This document shows, one piece after another, positions 47,161-57,928 of a stretch of DNA of 64,000 nt. The position numbers were made by a program, and so were the translations under genes. Under the pieces are notes generated by a model. The model saw only the letters and a list, made by a program, of their open reading frames with translations. It did no database searches and was not told the origin of the DNA. Positions within the stretch are counted from its first letter, which is position 1, and the number at the start of each line of letters is the position of its first letter. This DNA is from Fremontodendron californicum (taxonomy: Eukaryota > Streptophyta > Magnoliopsida > Malvales > Malvaceae): contig JAULJL010000028.1 of NCBI GenBank assembly GCA_030761205.1, positions 17,535,001 through 17,599,000 of the forward strand. Direction: 5' to 3'.

Positions 47161-48670
47161 ATGGGGAAGAAGAAAATCCAGCAACCATCAACCTCAACCG
47201 ACGATCTTCTCAAAACTCTCGGAGACTTCACGAGCAAAGAAAACTGGGATAGCTTCTTTACCATCCGAGGTAGCGATTAATCGTTTGAGTGGTACGCTGA
47301 GTGGCCTTAGCTTCGTGACTCACTCCTCTCAATTCTTCAACAACAACATCCATCACCATCCTCTTCTTCTTCTTTGCAAATATTGGTGCCTGGTTGTGGT
47401 AACTCCCGACTATCGGAGCATTTATACGACGCCGGATTTGGAGATATAACCAATATTGATTTCTCGAAAGTTGTCATCTCTGGCATGCTTCGACGTAATG
47501 TTAGGGACTGACCCAACATGCGTTGGCGGGTTATGGACATGACCCAAATGCAGTTCACAGATGATACGTTCAATGTTGTTCTCGACAAATGTGGATTGGA
47601 TGCCTTAATGGAGCCAGAACTTGGCCCTCAACTGGGGAGTCAATATTTATCAAAGGCTCAGCTGGAATGTGAGTCTTTATGCTATACCTCAAAAACCATC
47701 TAGTAAGCCTGACCTCCAAATGTTTATAGTGGTTGCTGAGAAAAGGAATTCGAATGAACTGCACCAGATCATGTCATCTTTCAGTCATTCTTCCTTTGGT
47801 TGTAATCGACATCAGGCTTCTGGTCTTCATGAAGCCCTTGAAAGAGAGAATCGAATTCGTGGAGTATACTTGAGTGGCTCTGATGTACTATATTCTCTTA
47901 AAGATCTGTAAATCGAAGCTAAGGGGGATCTGAAAAAACTTAGCCTTGGTCGCCGAGTTCAGCTTACATTGGGCGAACAAGGGGTCTCCCGTTTTGGTTA
48001 CAAAGCTGTATTGCTTGATACTAAACAATAGTCTGGGGCATTCTCTTTTCACTATGGCGTCTTTATTGTTCCTAAGACTCGGGCTCATGAATGGATTTTC
48101 TCTTCAGAAGAAGGACAATGGTAGGTGGTTGAAAGCTCAAAGGCTGCTCGTCTAATAATGGTTTTATTAGAGACCATCCATGCTAATGCTGATATGGAAG
48201 ATATTCAGAAGGATTTGTCTTCTCTGGTGAAATCGTTGGCACCTGCAGATAATGATAAGGGAGATCGAATTTCGTTTATGATTGCGAGTGATGGAATTAA
48301 GCAGCGAAACATCGTTTACTAGGGCTCATCTTCTTTGACTGAGCCCATTGTTGTTGAAGATGTTGTTTATGAAAATGCAGATGGCGATTTGAATCGCCTT
48401 ATTTTTTCAGGGAATAGAATGCCTAGTAATGTCTGATGCTTTGCTAACTAGGGATGGATTGTTTGACAAAAGTGTCTATGAAACAGAGTTGAAGAAAGCC
48501 AGCACATCTTCCAAATAAAACGAAGAGGAGCCCAGAAAAGAAATAATGAATCAAGCAGCAAGATGAAAGTGTATCATGGTTATTTGGCTAGTTCTTATCA
48601 TACAGGGATCATTTCTGGTTTTTCACAGATTTCATCCTATTTGAAAAGTGTGGCATTGGTTGGGAATAAA
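47161..48670 (+). pseudogene. METTL13: METTL13-like methyltransferase fragment, copy 1 (captured in the LTR)
   Basis: It resembles the N-terminal and middle parts of plant METTL13/eEF1A lysine and N-terminal methyltransferase, a SAM-dependent enzyme. From the ATG at 47161: 'DDLLKTLGDFTSKENWDSFF', then the SAM-binding motif I 'ILVPGCGNSRLSEHLYDAG', then 'MRWRVMDMTQMQFTDDTFNV' and 'LDKCGLDALMEPEL'. About 40 residues that should follow 'QYLSKAQ' are missing, and the frame changes to 'WNVSLYAIPQKPSSKPDLQM'. Later blocks include 'HEALERENRIRGVYLSG', 'RVQLTLGEQGVSRFGYKAVL' and 'VYHGYLASSYHTGIISGF'. Similarity ends near 48665, before the C-terminal domain. Stops include a TAA near 47278 (private to this copy), a TAG after 'EWP' and a TGA before 'PNMRW' (both shared with copy 2). 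No intron-like gap is visible, suggesting a cDNA origin. Confidence 0.83.
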
Positions 48671-50273
48671 ATATGGTTGTTGAGGAGGGGACAAGCAACG
48701 TTGAAGGAGCTAAGGAGAAAAAGAGAGAAAAAAAAAAGGAAAAGGAAAGGAGAAAAAAATAGAAAGAAAAGAAAGATCTTTGCTAGTCTCTTCTTGATTT
48801 GGGAAGCTAGAGCAAGGTAGCTATGCTCTTTCATGGTTATTTTTCATATTTTATTGATATGATCTTGTGTTTTATTGATATTTTTCCTTTTTTATGAAAT
48901 AAATTTATTTCTAAAGAGCTACTATTTTTTTTTAAAGAAAATAAAAAACCACAAGTTTTCATCAAAACATCATGGCCGAATGGTTGTTGTTTTCGGAAGA
49001 TGATTTTGTGTTTGATTTTTATTCATGAGCTTGATTTGTGGTGAGTTAGTTTATATGTGTTAGATTAGCTTGATTTGTGGTAGGTTAGCTTGATTGTGAT
49101 AGTATAATAATATATCGTGCTATGTGTTTGTGACAATGCCATGTTAGTTTAGGTTGTTCCATTTGGTCATGATGGATTTTCTTGAGCATGTTTGCATTTT
49201 TATCATGTTTGCTTGCTTAGTATGTTTCCATTCATGTTTACATATTTAGACCATGCCTTGTGTTTGTTATATTGTCATTGATATGTTTATGAGTAATGTT
49301 AGTCACCATGTTTGCATTATTATCTTGTTTGTTACCATGTGTTTGTGTTATTGTTTGGCTAAGATTATATCTTGTTTTGTTTTTATGACCACTCGGCCAT
49401 TAGGGTTCTTTTTGCTTTGGGTCTACATTTTCATTTTGTCTAGTTGATAGGTTTGCATTTCATGCCATAACATTGTGAATTTTGATTTGGTTTGCCATGT
49501 GTTTGTGTTATTGGCTAAATAGGATTGCATTAGTCTATTTTAATGGCCTTTCAGTTTCTTCATGTAATTCTTGCATTGTGTGTGCATTTGCATTATGTTT
49601 AGGTACCATTGCTTTGCATTATCATGCCATAAGTTGTGTATTAGTTGTTGTTTGTTCATGCATTAGTTTTAGGTTTATTAGTTACTATATGTATTTCCAT
49701 GCATATTCCCATGCATATAAGGTCTAGAATCATATTGGTATTGCCATGCATTTGCTATGTTATTTAGGTCTTAGGTCACTTTGTATTGCCATGCATCTCA
49801 TGTCATTTTAGGTCTAAGTTTCATTTGCATTATCATGCATCTCATGCATTCTTATGTTAGGAGTACATTTATTGCCATGCAAACTCATGCTAGGCATTAG
49901 GTTATTTTGTATTGCCAAGCATTTCTCACATCATTTAGGATTTAAATCATGCATTTCATACATCATATTCGCTGTTTGCTCATGCATCTCATGTCATGCC
50001 GCTTGACTTATGATTTAGGCCAATCAATGGTTCAAAGTCATGCTCTCTTGAGCATACTTGTGGAAAATTAAAGAGTTGTCAAATTGATTATTCTACCTTT
50101 GTGATTTTTTTTACTTAGCCAATTTTTATCTTACTTTTCAAAAGTGCTAGCTACTGTTTCTGAGTCATTTAGAGAGTCTTAAATATTTTTACTTTGATTT
50201 TTAAATGATTTTATCAAAGGTAAAAATGTGTTTTGACAAAACAGTTTTTTCACCCAGTACTCGTACTTTCCCG
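48671..50273 (+). other. LTR sequence after methyltransferase copy 1, no gene
   Basis: A purine-rich run (48710-48780) is followed by AT-rich sequence with many CATGCATT/CATGTCATTT words typical of the Ogre LTRs. 49980-50270 matches 20500-20790. Apparent ORFs at 49253-49727 are low-complexity. Confidence 0.6.
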
Positions 50274-51105
50274 ATTTTGTCCGGGCTTTTTAAAATCAAT
50301 TTCGATTTTTCCTCCTCTCGAGTTTAATATTTTTGTAAAAGTCACGGTAGCGATTTTAGATTTTTTTTAAAAAAAAATATATTCTAAATTATATATCATT
50401 TTCTATCTTTAATTATTCAAATAAAATCGGACCGTAAAATTATCAATTTTAAAATTCAATTTAAACCCGAGGTGAAAAAGTTTAATCTTGAGCTTTAATA
50501 GATTTTTAAAATAAAATTTTTAAATGAAAACATTTGAAAGAATAAAAAAGAAGACTTGAAAAAATAAAAGAGGGGCAACTTAGACATTACCCATTTTTTT
50601 TAGGTTAGGAATTGAGTTATAAAATGGATCACTTGAGTAAAGAAAAAAAAAAGGGCCCAGTTATTTAGGAGAAGGCAGAGGCGGCTACTACTAGGGGAGA
50701 ACGAAATGGAAATAGAGAAGAGAAAAAAAGAGGGAGCTCCAGGGGAGGCGGTGAAGAAAAAGAAATATGAAAAAGGAATAAAGAAATAAAAAAAATGGAG
50801 CTTCCAGGGGAGTGGGATTTGTGGGAGCTACAGGTGGTGTTTTGAAAAAATAAAAGAATAGAGAGCCATAAGGTTGACGGCTATAGAAGAAAATGGGAAG
50901 GAACAATGAAAAAGGGAAAAAAAAAAACTGGGTAGAAAAATAAGGTAGTTGGGTTAGGAACAAAGGGGGGGCACGGCCAAATAAAAAGATAATCAAAGAC
51001 ATTTGATTTGATTTTGATTTCATGGAAGAGCCAAAGGGAATCGAATTTTCCAAGCATCATACCCTCAAAGAGAAAAAAGGAAGAAGCAAAACGTCAAAGG
51101 CAAAA

Positions 51106-52610
51106 ATGGGGAAGAAGAAAATCCAGCAACCATCAACCTCAACCGATGATCTTCTCAAAACTCTCGGAGACTTCACGAGCAAAGAAAACTGGGATAGCTT
51201 CTTTACCATCCGAGGCAGCGATGACTCGTTTGAGTGGTACGCTGAGTGGCCTTAGCTTCGTGACTCACTCCTCCCAATTCTTCACCAACAACATCCATCA
51301 CCATCCTCTTCTTCTTCTTTGCAAATATTGGTGCCTGGTTGCGGCAACTCCCGACTATCGGAGCATTTATACGATGCTGGATTTGGAGATATAACCAATA
51401 TTGATTTCTCGAAAGTTGTCATCTCTGGCATGCTTCGACGTAATGTTAGTGACTGACCCAACATGCGTTGGCGGGTTATGGACATGACCCAAATGCAGTT
51501 CACGGATGATACGTTCAATGTTGTTCTCGACAAATGTGGATTGGATGCTTTGATGGAGCCAGAACTTAGCCCTCAGCTGGGGAGTCAATTTTTATCAAAG
51601 GTTCAACTGGAATGTGAGTCTTTATGCTATACCTCAAAAACCATCTAGTAAGCCTGACCTCCAAATGTTTATGGTGGTTGCTAAGAAAGAGAATTCCAAT
51701 GAACTGCACAAGATCATGTCATCTTTCAGTCATTCTTCCCTTGGTTGTAATCCACATCAGGCTTCTGGTCTTCATGAAGCCCTTGAAAGTGAGAATCGAA
51801 TTCTTGGAGAATACTTGAGTGGCTTTGATGTACTATATTCTCTTGAAGATCTGTAACTCAGAGCTAAGGGGGATTTGACAAAACTTAGCCTTGGTCGCCG
51901 AGTTCAGCTTACATTGGGCGAACAAGAGGTCTCCCGTTTTGGTTACAAAGCTGTATTGCTTGATACTAAACAATAGTCTGGGGCATTCTCTTTTCACTGT
52001 GGCGTCTTTATTGTTCCTAAGACTCGGGCTCATGAATGGCTTTTCTCTTCATAGACAATGGTAGGTGGTTGAAAGCTCAAGGGCTGCTCATCTAATAATG
52101 TTTTTATCAGAGACCATCCATGCTAACGCTGATATGGAAGATATTCAGAAGGATTTGTCTCCTCTGGTGAAATCGTTGGCACCTGCAGATAATGATAAGG
52201 GATATCAAATTTCGTTTATGATTGCGAGTGATGGAATTAGGCAGTGAAACATCGTTTACTAGGGCTCATCTTCTTTGACTGGGCCCATTGTTGTTGAAGA
52301 TGTTGTTTATGAAAATGCTGATGGCGATTTGAGTCGCCTTATTTTTCGGAGAACAGAATGCCTAGTACAGTCTGAAGCTTTGCTAACTAGGGATGGATTG
52401 TTTGACAAAAGTGTCTATGAAACAGAGCTAAAGAAAGCCAACTCATCTTCCAAATCAAACGAAGAGGAGCCCAAAAAAGAAATAATGAATCAAGTTGCAA
52501 GATGAAGGTGTATCATGGTTATTTGGCTAGTTCTTATCATACAGGGATCATTTCTGGTTTTTCACTGATTTCATCCTATTTGAAAAGTGTGGCATCGGCT
52601 GGGAATAAAA
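51106..52610 (+). pseudogene. METTL13: METTL13-like methyltransferase fragment, copy 2
   Basis: Tandem copy of 47161-48670 with the same start, the same missing block of about 40 residues and the same end point. It lacks the early TAA of copy 1 and reads 'RGSDDSFEWYAEWP' before the shared TAG (near 51253). The shared TGA before 'PNMRWRVMDMTQ' is also present. Motif I 'ILVPGCGNSRLSEHLYDAG' is intact in frame. Further on come 'HEALESENRILGEYLSG', 'EDIQKDLSPLVKSLAPADND' and 'GPIVVEDVVYENADGDLSRL', and a final 'VYHGYLASSYHTGIISGF' in another frame at about 52502. Relative to copy 1 it has lost a few bases near 52052 ('AGAAGAAGG' region). It cannot encode a working enzyme; a short peptide or antisense transcript is possible but unproven. 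Confidence 0.83.
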
Positions 52611-54170
52611 TATGGTTGTTGAGGAGGGGACAAGCAACGTTGAAAGAGCTAAGGAGAAAAAGAGAGAAAAAAAAAAGGAAAAGGAGAGGAGAAAAAAAGC
52701 AGAAAGAAAAGAAAGATCTTTGCTAGTCTCTTCTTGATTTGGAAAGCTAGAGCAAGGTAGGTATGCTCTTTCATGGTTATTTTTCATATTTTATTGATAT
52801 GATCTTGTTTTTTATTGATATTTTTCCTTTTTTATGAAATAAATTTATTTCTAAAGTGCTATTATTTGTTTTTTAAAGAAAATAAAAAACCACAAGTTTT
52901 CATCAAAAATTCATCACGGCCGAATGGTTGCTGTTTTGGGAAGATGATTTTGTGTTTGATTTTTATTCATAAGCTTGATTTGTGGTGAGTTAGTTTATAT
53001 ATGTTAGATTAGCTTGATTTGTGGTAGGTTAGCTTCATTGTGATAGTATAATAATATACCATGCTATGTAATTGTGACAATGCCATGCTAGTTTAGGTTG
53101 TTCCATGCTTAGTATGTTTCCATTCATGTTTACATATTTAGACCACGCCATGTGTTTGTTATATTGTCATTGATATGTTTATGAGTAATGTTAGTCACCA
53201 TGTTTGCATTATTATCATGTTTGTTACCATGTGTTTCTGTTATTGTTTGGCTAAGATTATATCTTGTTTTGTTTTTATGACCATTCGGCCATTAGGGTTC
53301 TTTTTGCTTTGTGTCTACATTTCCATTTTGTCTAGTTGATAGGTTTGCATTCCATGCCATAACATTGTGAATTTTGATTTGGTTTGCCACGTGTTTGTGT
53401 TATTGGCTAAATAGGATTGCATTAGTCTATTTTAATGGCCATTCGATTTCTTCATGTAATTCTTGCATTGTGTGTGTATTTGCATTATGTTTAGGTACCA
53501 TTGCTTTGCATTATCGTGCCATAAGATTGTGTATTAGTTGCTTTTTGTTCATGCATTAGTTTTAGGTTTATTAGTTACTATATGTATTGCCATGCATATT
53601 CTCATGCATATAAGGTCTAGAATCATATTGGTATTACCATGCATTTGCTATGTTATTTAGGTCTTAGGTCACTTTGTATTGCCATGCATCTCATGTCATT
53701 TTAGGTCTAAGTTTCATTTGCATTATCATGCATCTCATGCATTCTTAGGTTAGGAGTACATTTATTGCCATGCAAACTCATGCTAGGCATTAGGTTATTT
53801 TGTATTGCCATGCATTTCTCACATCATTTAGGATTTAAATCATACATTTCATACATCATATTCGCTGTTTGCTCATGCATCTCATGTTATGCCGCTTGAC
53901 TTATGATTTAGGCCAATCAATGGTTCAAAGTCATGCTCTCTTGAGCATACTTGTGGAAAATTAAAGAGTTGTTAAATTGATTATTCTACCTTTGTGATTT
54001 TTTTTTACTTTTAGCCAATTTTTATCTAACTTTTCAAAAGTGCTAGCTACTGTTTAAGAGTCATTTAGAGAGTCTTAAATATTTTTACTTTGATTTTTAA
54101 ATGATTTTATCAAAGGCAAAAATATGTTTTGGCAAAACAGTTTTTTCACCCAGTACTCGTACTTTCCCGA
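52611..54170 (+). other. LTR sequence after methyltransferase copy 2, no gene
   Basis: Counterpart of 48671-50273; a small deletion near 53107 shortens this copy. Low-complexity CATGCATT-rich sequence. Confidence 0.6.
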
Positions 54171-54974
54171 TTTTTTTGGGCAGTCATCTTTATTCATAAC
54201 ATTAAGCTGGTTTTTTCCCGTGTAGTTTTACATGTCCTGAATCTCCAGTATTTTTTTAGATTTTTTGGAATTTTTAAAAATAGGATAAAAATTAGTGGTT
54301 TAAAACTGGACAGTGGAGTCAGAATTGAATTTGAAGGAAAATCATTTTTCTGTTTTGGTTAAGTTACCTAGAGAGGGCTGATTAGGAAGTTTAGCTACTG
54401 ACTTAGTGTAGTGTCTAAGCCTTTTTAAACTTTAAAAATGATTTTTTAAGTCTCGATTAAGGGTGGTCAAGTCCGGGATTTTAAACTTAGGAAATTAGAG
54501 CCATTTAAAAAAGGGTTTAGCTAAGTTTTTATTTTTAATCTAAGCTTTTCAGAATTGTTTTCAAACAATCACAAAGTAATTTGGTTTTCGAATATTTAAT
54601 TTGATATATTTTCCTAAGGTAGCTGGATATCTTTTTAGAAATACGAATTTCCTTAATTAAAGGAAAAAAATACATTTTCATGCATTGCATTTTCAATATT
54701 CATGCATTTTATATAATATGTGATTTTTGCTATGATAATTTCTATGATATGATTTTGAGTTATGTTATATTGTTTATTATATGATTTTGAATATTTCATG
54801 ATATCCTATGCCTTTTATTTATTTATTTATTTATTATATTATTTAGCATATACTATGTTAATGCATTATTATTTTTATTTTCATGCATATTATATGATAG
54901 CATTATTTTATATTTCATGTCATTTAAATTATATGCCATATCATTCATATTTTCCATGTCATTTAAATTATTTC

Positions 54975-55265
54975 ATTTCATATAGAATATATTATGTTAC
55001 TTAGGTCATTTCATTTCATATAGAATATATTATGTTACTTATGTCATTGCATTTCATGTAGAATATATTATGTTACCTAGGTCATTTCATTTCATTTAGG
55101 ATATATTATGTCATTTAGGATATTTTATTTCATTTAGAATATATCATATGACTTAGGATATTACATTTCATATAGAATATATTATGTTACCTAGGCCATT
55201 TCATTTCATTTAGAATATATCATATAACTTAGGATATTTCATTTTATTTAGAATATGCTAAGACA
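54975..55265 (+). repeat. 38-bp tandem repeat inside the solo LTR
   Basis: The unit contains 'TATAGAATATATTATGTTA' and 'TTAGGTCATTTCATTTCA'. Starts at 54981, 55019 and 55057 give a 38-base period, and later copies are more diverged. It is an amplified form of the TCATTTAGAATATATCATGTTACTTAGGA sequence found once or twice in the other Ogre LTRs (for example 7619-7700). Confidence 0.8.
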
Positions 55266-56049
55266 TTTAAATTATATCATATCATTTAGGTTGCATTATA
55301 TTATTTAGACTTTGCTATGTCATTTTATTTATGTCATACGTATTCATATTCATATTTTTTAAATGTTTTCAAAAAGGTAATGATTTTCAATAAAATAAAG
55401 ATATTCCCGAGTTAAAATAATTCATGAGTTCTCTGCCGGGTTTGCTGGGGAGGATATCATCAATTATTATTAATAACGAAATATCTTCTTTAAAGAATGA
55501 TTTGGAAAGTTTTCCAAATTAATAAAAATTTCTATATTTTGCCACGTTTGTTGGGGAATATTAAAAAAAATTTGAATTTATAAATTCCGGATCATTTTCA
55601 ATTAAAAATGGAATTATTTTTCTTTAAATTGGGAATTAACTTGAAATACTAAATTTAAAACCGACTTTTTACCGAGACTTGAGATAACACACGATTAATA
55701 AGGTATCGTTTTATAAGGGCATTGTGGGGGTGCTAATCATTCCCCACACGTAATCGAGTCCCGAACCCGTTTCTTTGATTTCTCTGGTTTAAAACACAGA
55801 CTTGAAATTGGTTTTTAAATGTTTTAATTAATTTTTAAAATATTTTATAAAACCGGTTTTAAAAGGTGGCCGATCACACCTAGCTAAAAAAGATCGGTCG
55901 CGACTCCGTGTCTTTTTCAAGGTCATTTTCAAAACCTTCCTTTTTCTAGAAGAATTAAGTCAACTTTTCCTCGGTTTTTTTTTTAATGTCACGCGTAACG
56001 AATAATAAAGTCTTGTGGTGAGACTTGTTACTTTTTTTAGGTTACGACA

Positions 56050-56054
56050 TTCTA
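56050..56054. repeat. Target-site duplication of the solo LTR, right copy
   Basis: TTCTA, compared with TTCAA at 46299-46303. Confidence 0.72.
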
Positions 56055-56484
56055 CAATGAAACCTTCAGGCTGTTCAATGTAGACTTCTTCCTTCAAGTA
56101 ACCATTTAGGAAGGCTGACTTGACATCCATCTGATGGATTCTCCACTGTTTCTGAGCAGCTAAGGCCAGTAAGAGTCTTATAGTATCTAACCTTGCCACA
56201 GGTGCAAAGGTTTCTAAAAAATCCACTCCAAGCTGTTGAGCATAGCCCTTTACAACCAGTCTGGCCTTCAGTTTGTTGACTGATCCATCAGCATTTTGCT
56301 TGGTCTTGAACACCCATTTCACACCAATTACCTTTTTATTACTTGGCCTATCAACAAGTGTCCAAGTGTGATTCTTCTGAATCATATTGATCTCCTCCTT
56401 CATGGCTTTTCTCCATTCAACAGTCTTAACAGCCTCTTCATAATTAGCAGGCACCATGAGTGCTATATTGCATCTGTCACACAC
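56055..56484 (-). pseudogene. Copia reverse transcriptase, proximal part
   Basis: Open from 56484: 'ANYEEAVKTVEWRKAMKEEI', 'NHTWTLVDRP', 'VIGVKWVFKTKQNADGSVNK', 'ARLVVKGYAQQLGVDFLETF', 'QMDVKSAFLNGYLKEEVYIE' and 'QPEGFIVE', the classical N-terminal copia RT blocks including the first catalytic Asp (QMDVKSAF). The coding sequence is cut at 56054 and continues at 46303. Confidence 0.9.
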
Positions 56485-56559
56485 CTCAGAGAGAGGTCTA
56501 GTTCCCCTTACAGGTTGTTCCTCATCTGATTCTTCATCTGTGACAGCATCATCTAAGTC

Positions 56560-57491
56560 CTATGCTACACCAGATTCAAAGACCTTGTTTCCAGCACATT
56601 CAGCTTGTGCCTTTTCCCAATTCCAATTTTCGTTTTCCTGAAATTTTATATCTCTGCTAATGAAAATCTTCTCTGTTGAAGGATTGAAGATCCTGTAGTC
56701 TTTTGTGCTGCTACTGTACCCAACAAGGATCCCAACTTGAGCCTTCTTGTCCAATTTTTCTCTCTTTACATCTGGTACATGTGCATAGCAGATGCAGCCA
56801 AAGGTTTTCAGGTGAAGCATAGATGGTTTGAATCCAAACCATGCTTCAAATGGAGTCATAGTCTTTAAGACCCTTGTAGAGAGTCTGTTCAACAAAATGC
56901 ACTGAGGTATTCACTACCTCTGCCCAGAATTTTTTTGGCAAATTCTTCTCAAAAAGCATGCACCTGGCCATTTCCATCATTATCCTGTTCTTCCTCTCAC
57001 TGACACCATTCTGTTGAGGACTATATGTGACTGTCAGTTGGTGTTCAATCCCTGCAACTTCACAAAACTCCTTGAATTTGTCTGAGGTGTACTCAGTCCC
57101 ATTGTCTGATCTGATCACCTTCAGCATAGATCCTGACTGGTTTTCAACAAAGGCTTTTGAACTTCTAAAATACACCAGCAACTTCAGATTTTTGCTTCAA
57201 AAAATAAACCCAACACATCCTTGTATAATCATCAATAAACAGGATGAAATACTTGCTCCCATTCAGAGACAAAGTCTTCATGGGGCCACAAACATCAGTG
57301 TGCACCAGTTGAAGTTTTACTAATGCTCTCCAGGCTTTGTTTACAGGAAAGGGCAATCTGGTCTGCTTTCCTAACTGACATACTTCACACACATCACTAT
57401 AATCATGCATTTTTGGCAAATTTGTCACAAGATCATTCTTGTGCAGGTTACTCAATGCATTGTAGCTGATGTGTCCCAACCGTTTGTCCAT
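56560..57491 (-). pseudogene. Copia integrase
   Basis: Three overlapping minus-strand ORFs (57165-57491, 56846-57181, 56560-56895) form one integrase with frameshifts near 57175 and 56870. Seen in order: a GAG-pre-integrase zinc part ('RLGHISYNALSNLHKNDL', 'CEVCQLGKQTRLPFP'), catalytic Asp in 'LQLVHTDVCGPM', 'YFILFIDDYTRMCWVYF', Asp in 'VIRSDNGTEYTSDKF', Glu in 'SPQQNGVSERKNRIMMEMAR'. Then comes the typical copia tail 'TPFEAWFGFKPSMLHLKTFG' and 'VGILVGYSSSTKDYRIFNP'. All catalytic residues D-D-E are present, but the frame is broken. Confidence 0.9.
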
Positions 57492-57928
57492 AAAACAGTT
57501 TCATCTATAGCATTAGCATACATAGCAGGTTCTAGAGAATTAAAACTCAATGCAAAACTTCTTTCTTTCATGCTAACTGATATAAGCTCATTTCCAACAG
57601 AATCATAAATCAGACATGCTTTGTTTTTAAAGACAGTAGTATAGCCTTTTTCTAACAACTGGCCAGCACTAAGTAGATTTTGATCAATATCAGGCACTAA
57701 GTAGACATCAGTGATGATTTTAGTACTTGATGATGTAGTCACAAGCACATCACCCTTTCCTTTAGCTTCTATGTAGTCTCCATTGCCAATTTTGACCCTT
57801 GAAGTGCAGGTTCTGTCTAATCTCTTGAACATGCACTCATCAGAGGCCATGTGGTTCGTGCAGCCACTGTCTATCAACCAACTCACCCTGGTTTCACTGC
57901 TACTTGCGTAGCAAGTTGCAACGAACAT
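57452..57928 (-). pseudogene. Copia protease
   Basis: Aspartic protease of the copia polyprotein. The active site is 'SWLIDSGCTNHMASDECMF', with the usual D-S-G; then 'VKIGNGDYIEAKGKGDV' and 'LVPDIDQNLLSAGQLLEKGY'. The stretch of 158 codons is open. It is separated from gag by a frame change near 57900 and ends at a stop (57452) within the linker to integrase. Confidence 0.87.

Larger units (their letters stand above)
46316..54172 (+). repeat. Tandem duplication inside the solo LTR (two units of about 3.9 kb)
   Basis: Unit 1 is 46316-50273 and unit 2 is 50274 to about 54170. Every landmark of unit 1 recurs 3.94-3.96 kb later: 46328 and 50286 ('CTTTTTAAAATC'), 47161 and 51106 (ATG of the methyltransferase part), about 49480 and 53372. 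At the junction 'CCCG' of the LTR middle meets 'ATTTTGTC' of the LTR start, with ATTTT shared. The copies are close to, but not, identical, with single-base changes and small indels throughout. Confidence 0.88.
46304..56049 (+). mobile_element. Solo Ogre-like LTR (9,746 bp) carrying a duplicated host-gene fragment
   Basis: It starts TGCAGACACCTAATTTTGTC, as the Ogre LTRs do apart from one base, and ends …GGTTACGACA. It is inserted in copia RT with a near-perfect 5-bp duplication. Its last 2 kb (54170-56049) align with the 3' parts of the other Ogre LTRs (for example 54171-54520 with 20780-21140, and 55390-56049 with 7820-8471). No PBS, PPT or retrotransposon protein lies inside, so it is a solo LTR left by recombination. 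The 5' half differs from the other Ogre LTRs and contains METTL13-like gene sequence. 46316-50273 and 50274-54170 are tandem copies; without the duplication the LTR would be about 5.8 kb. Confidence 0.82.
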
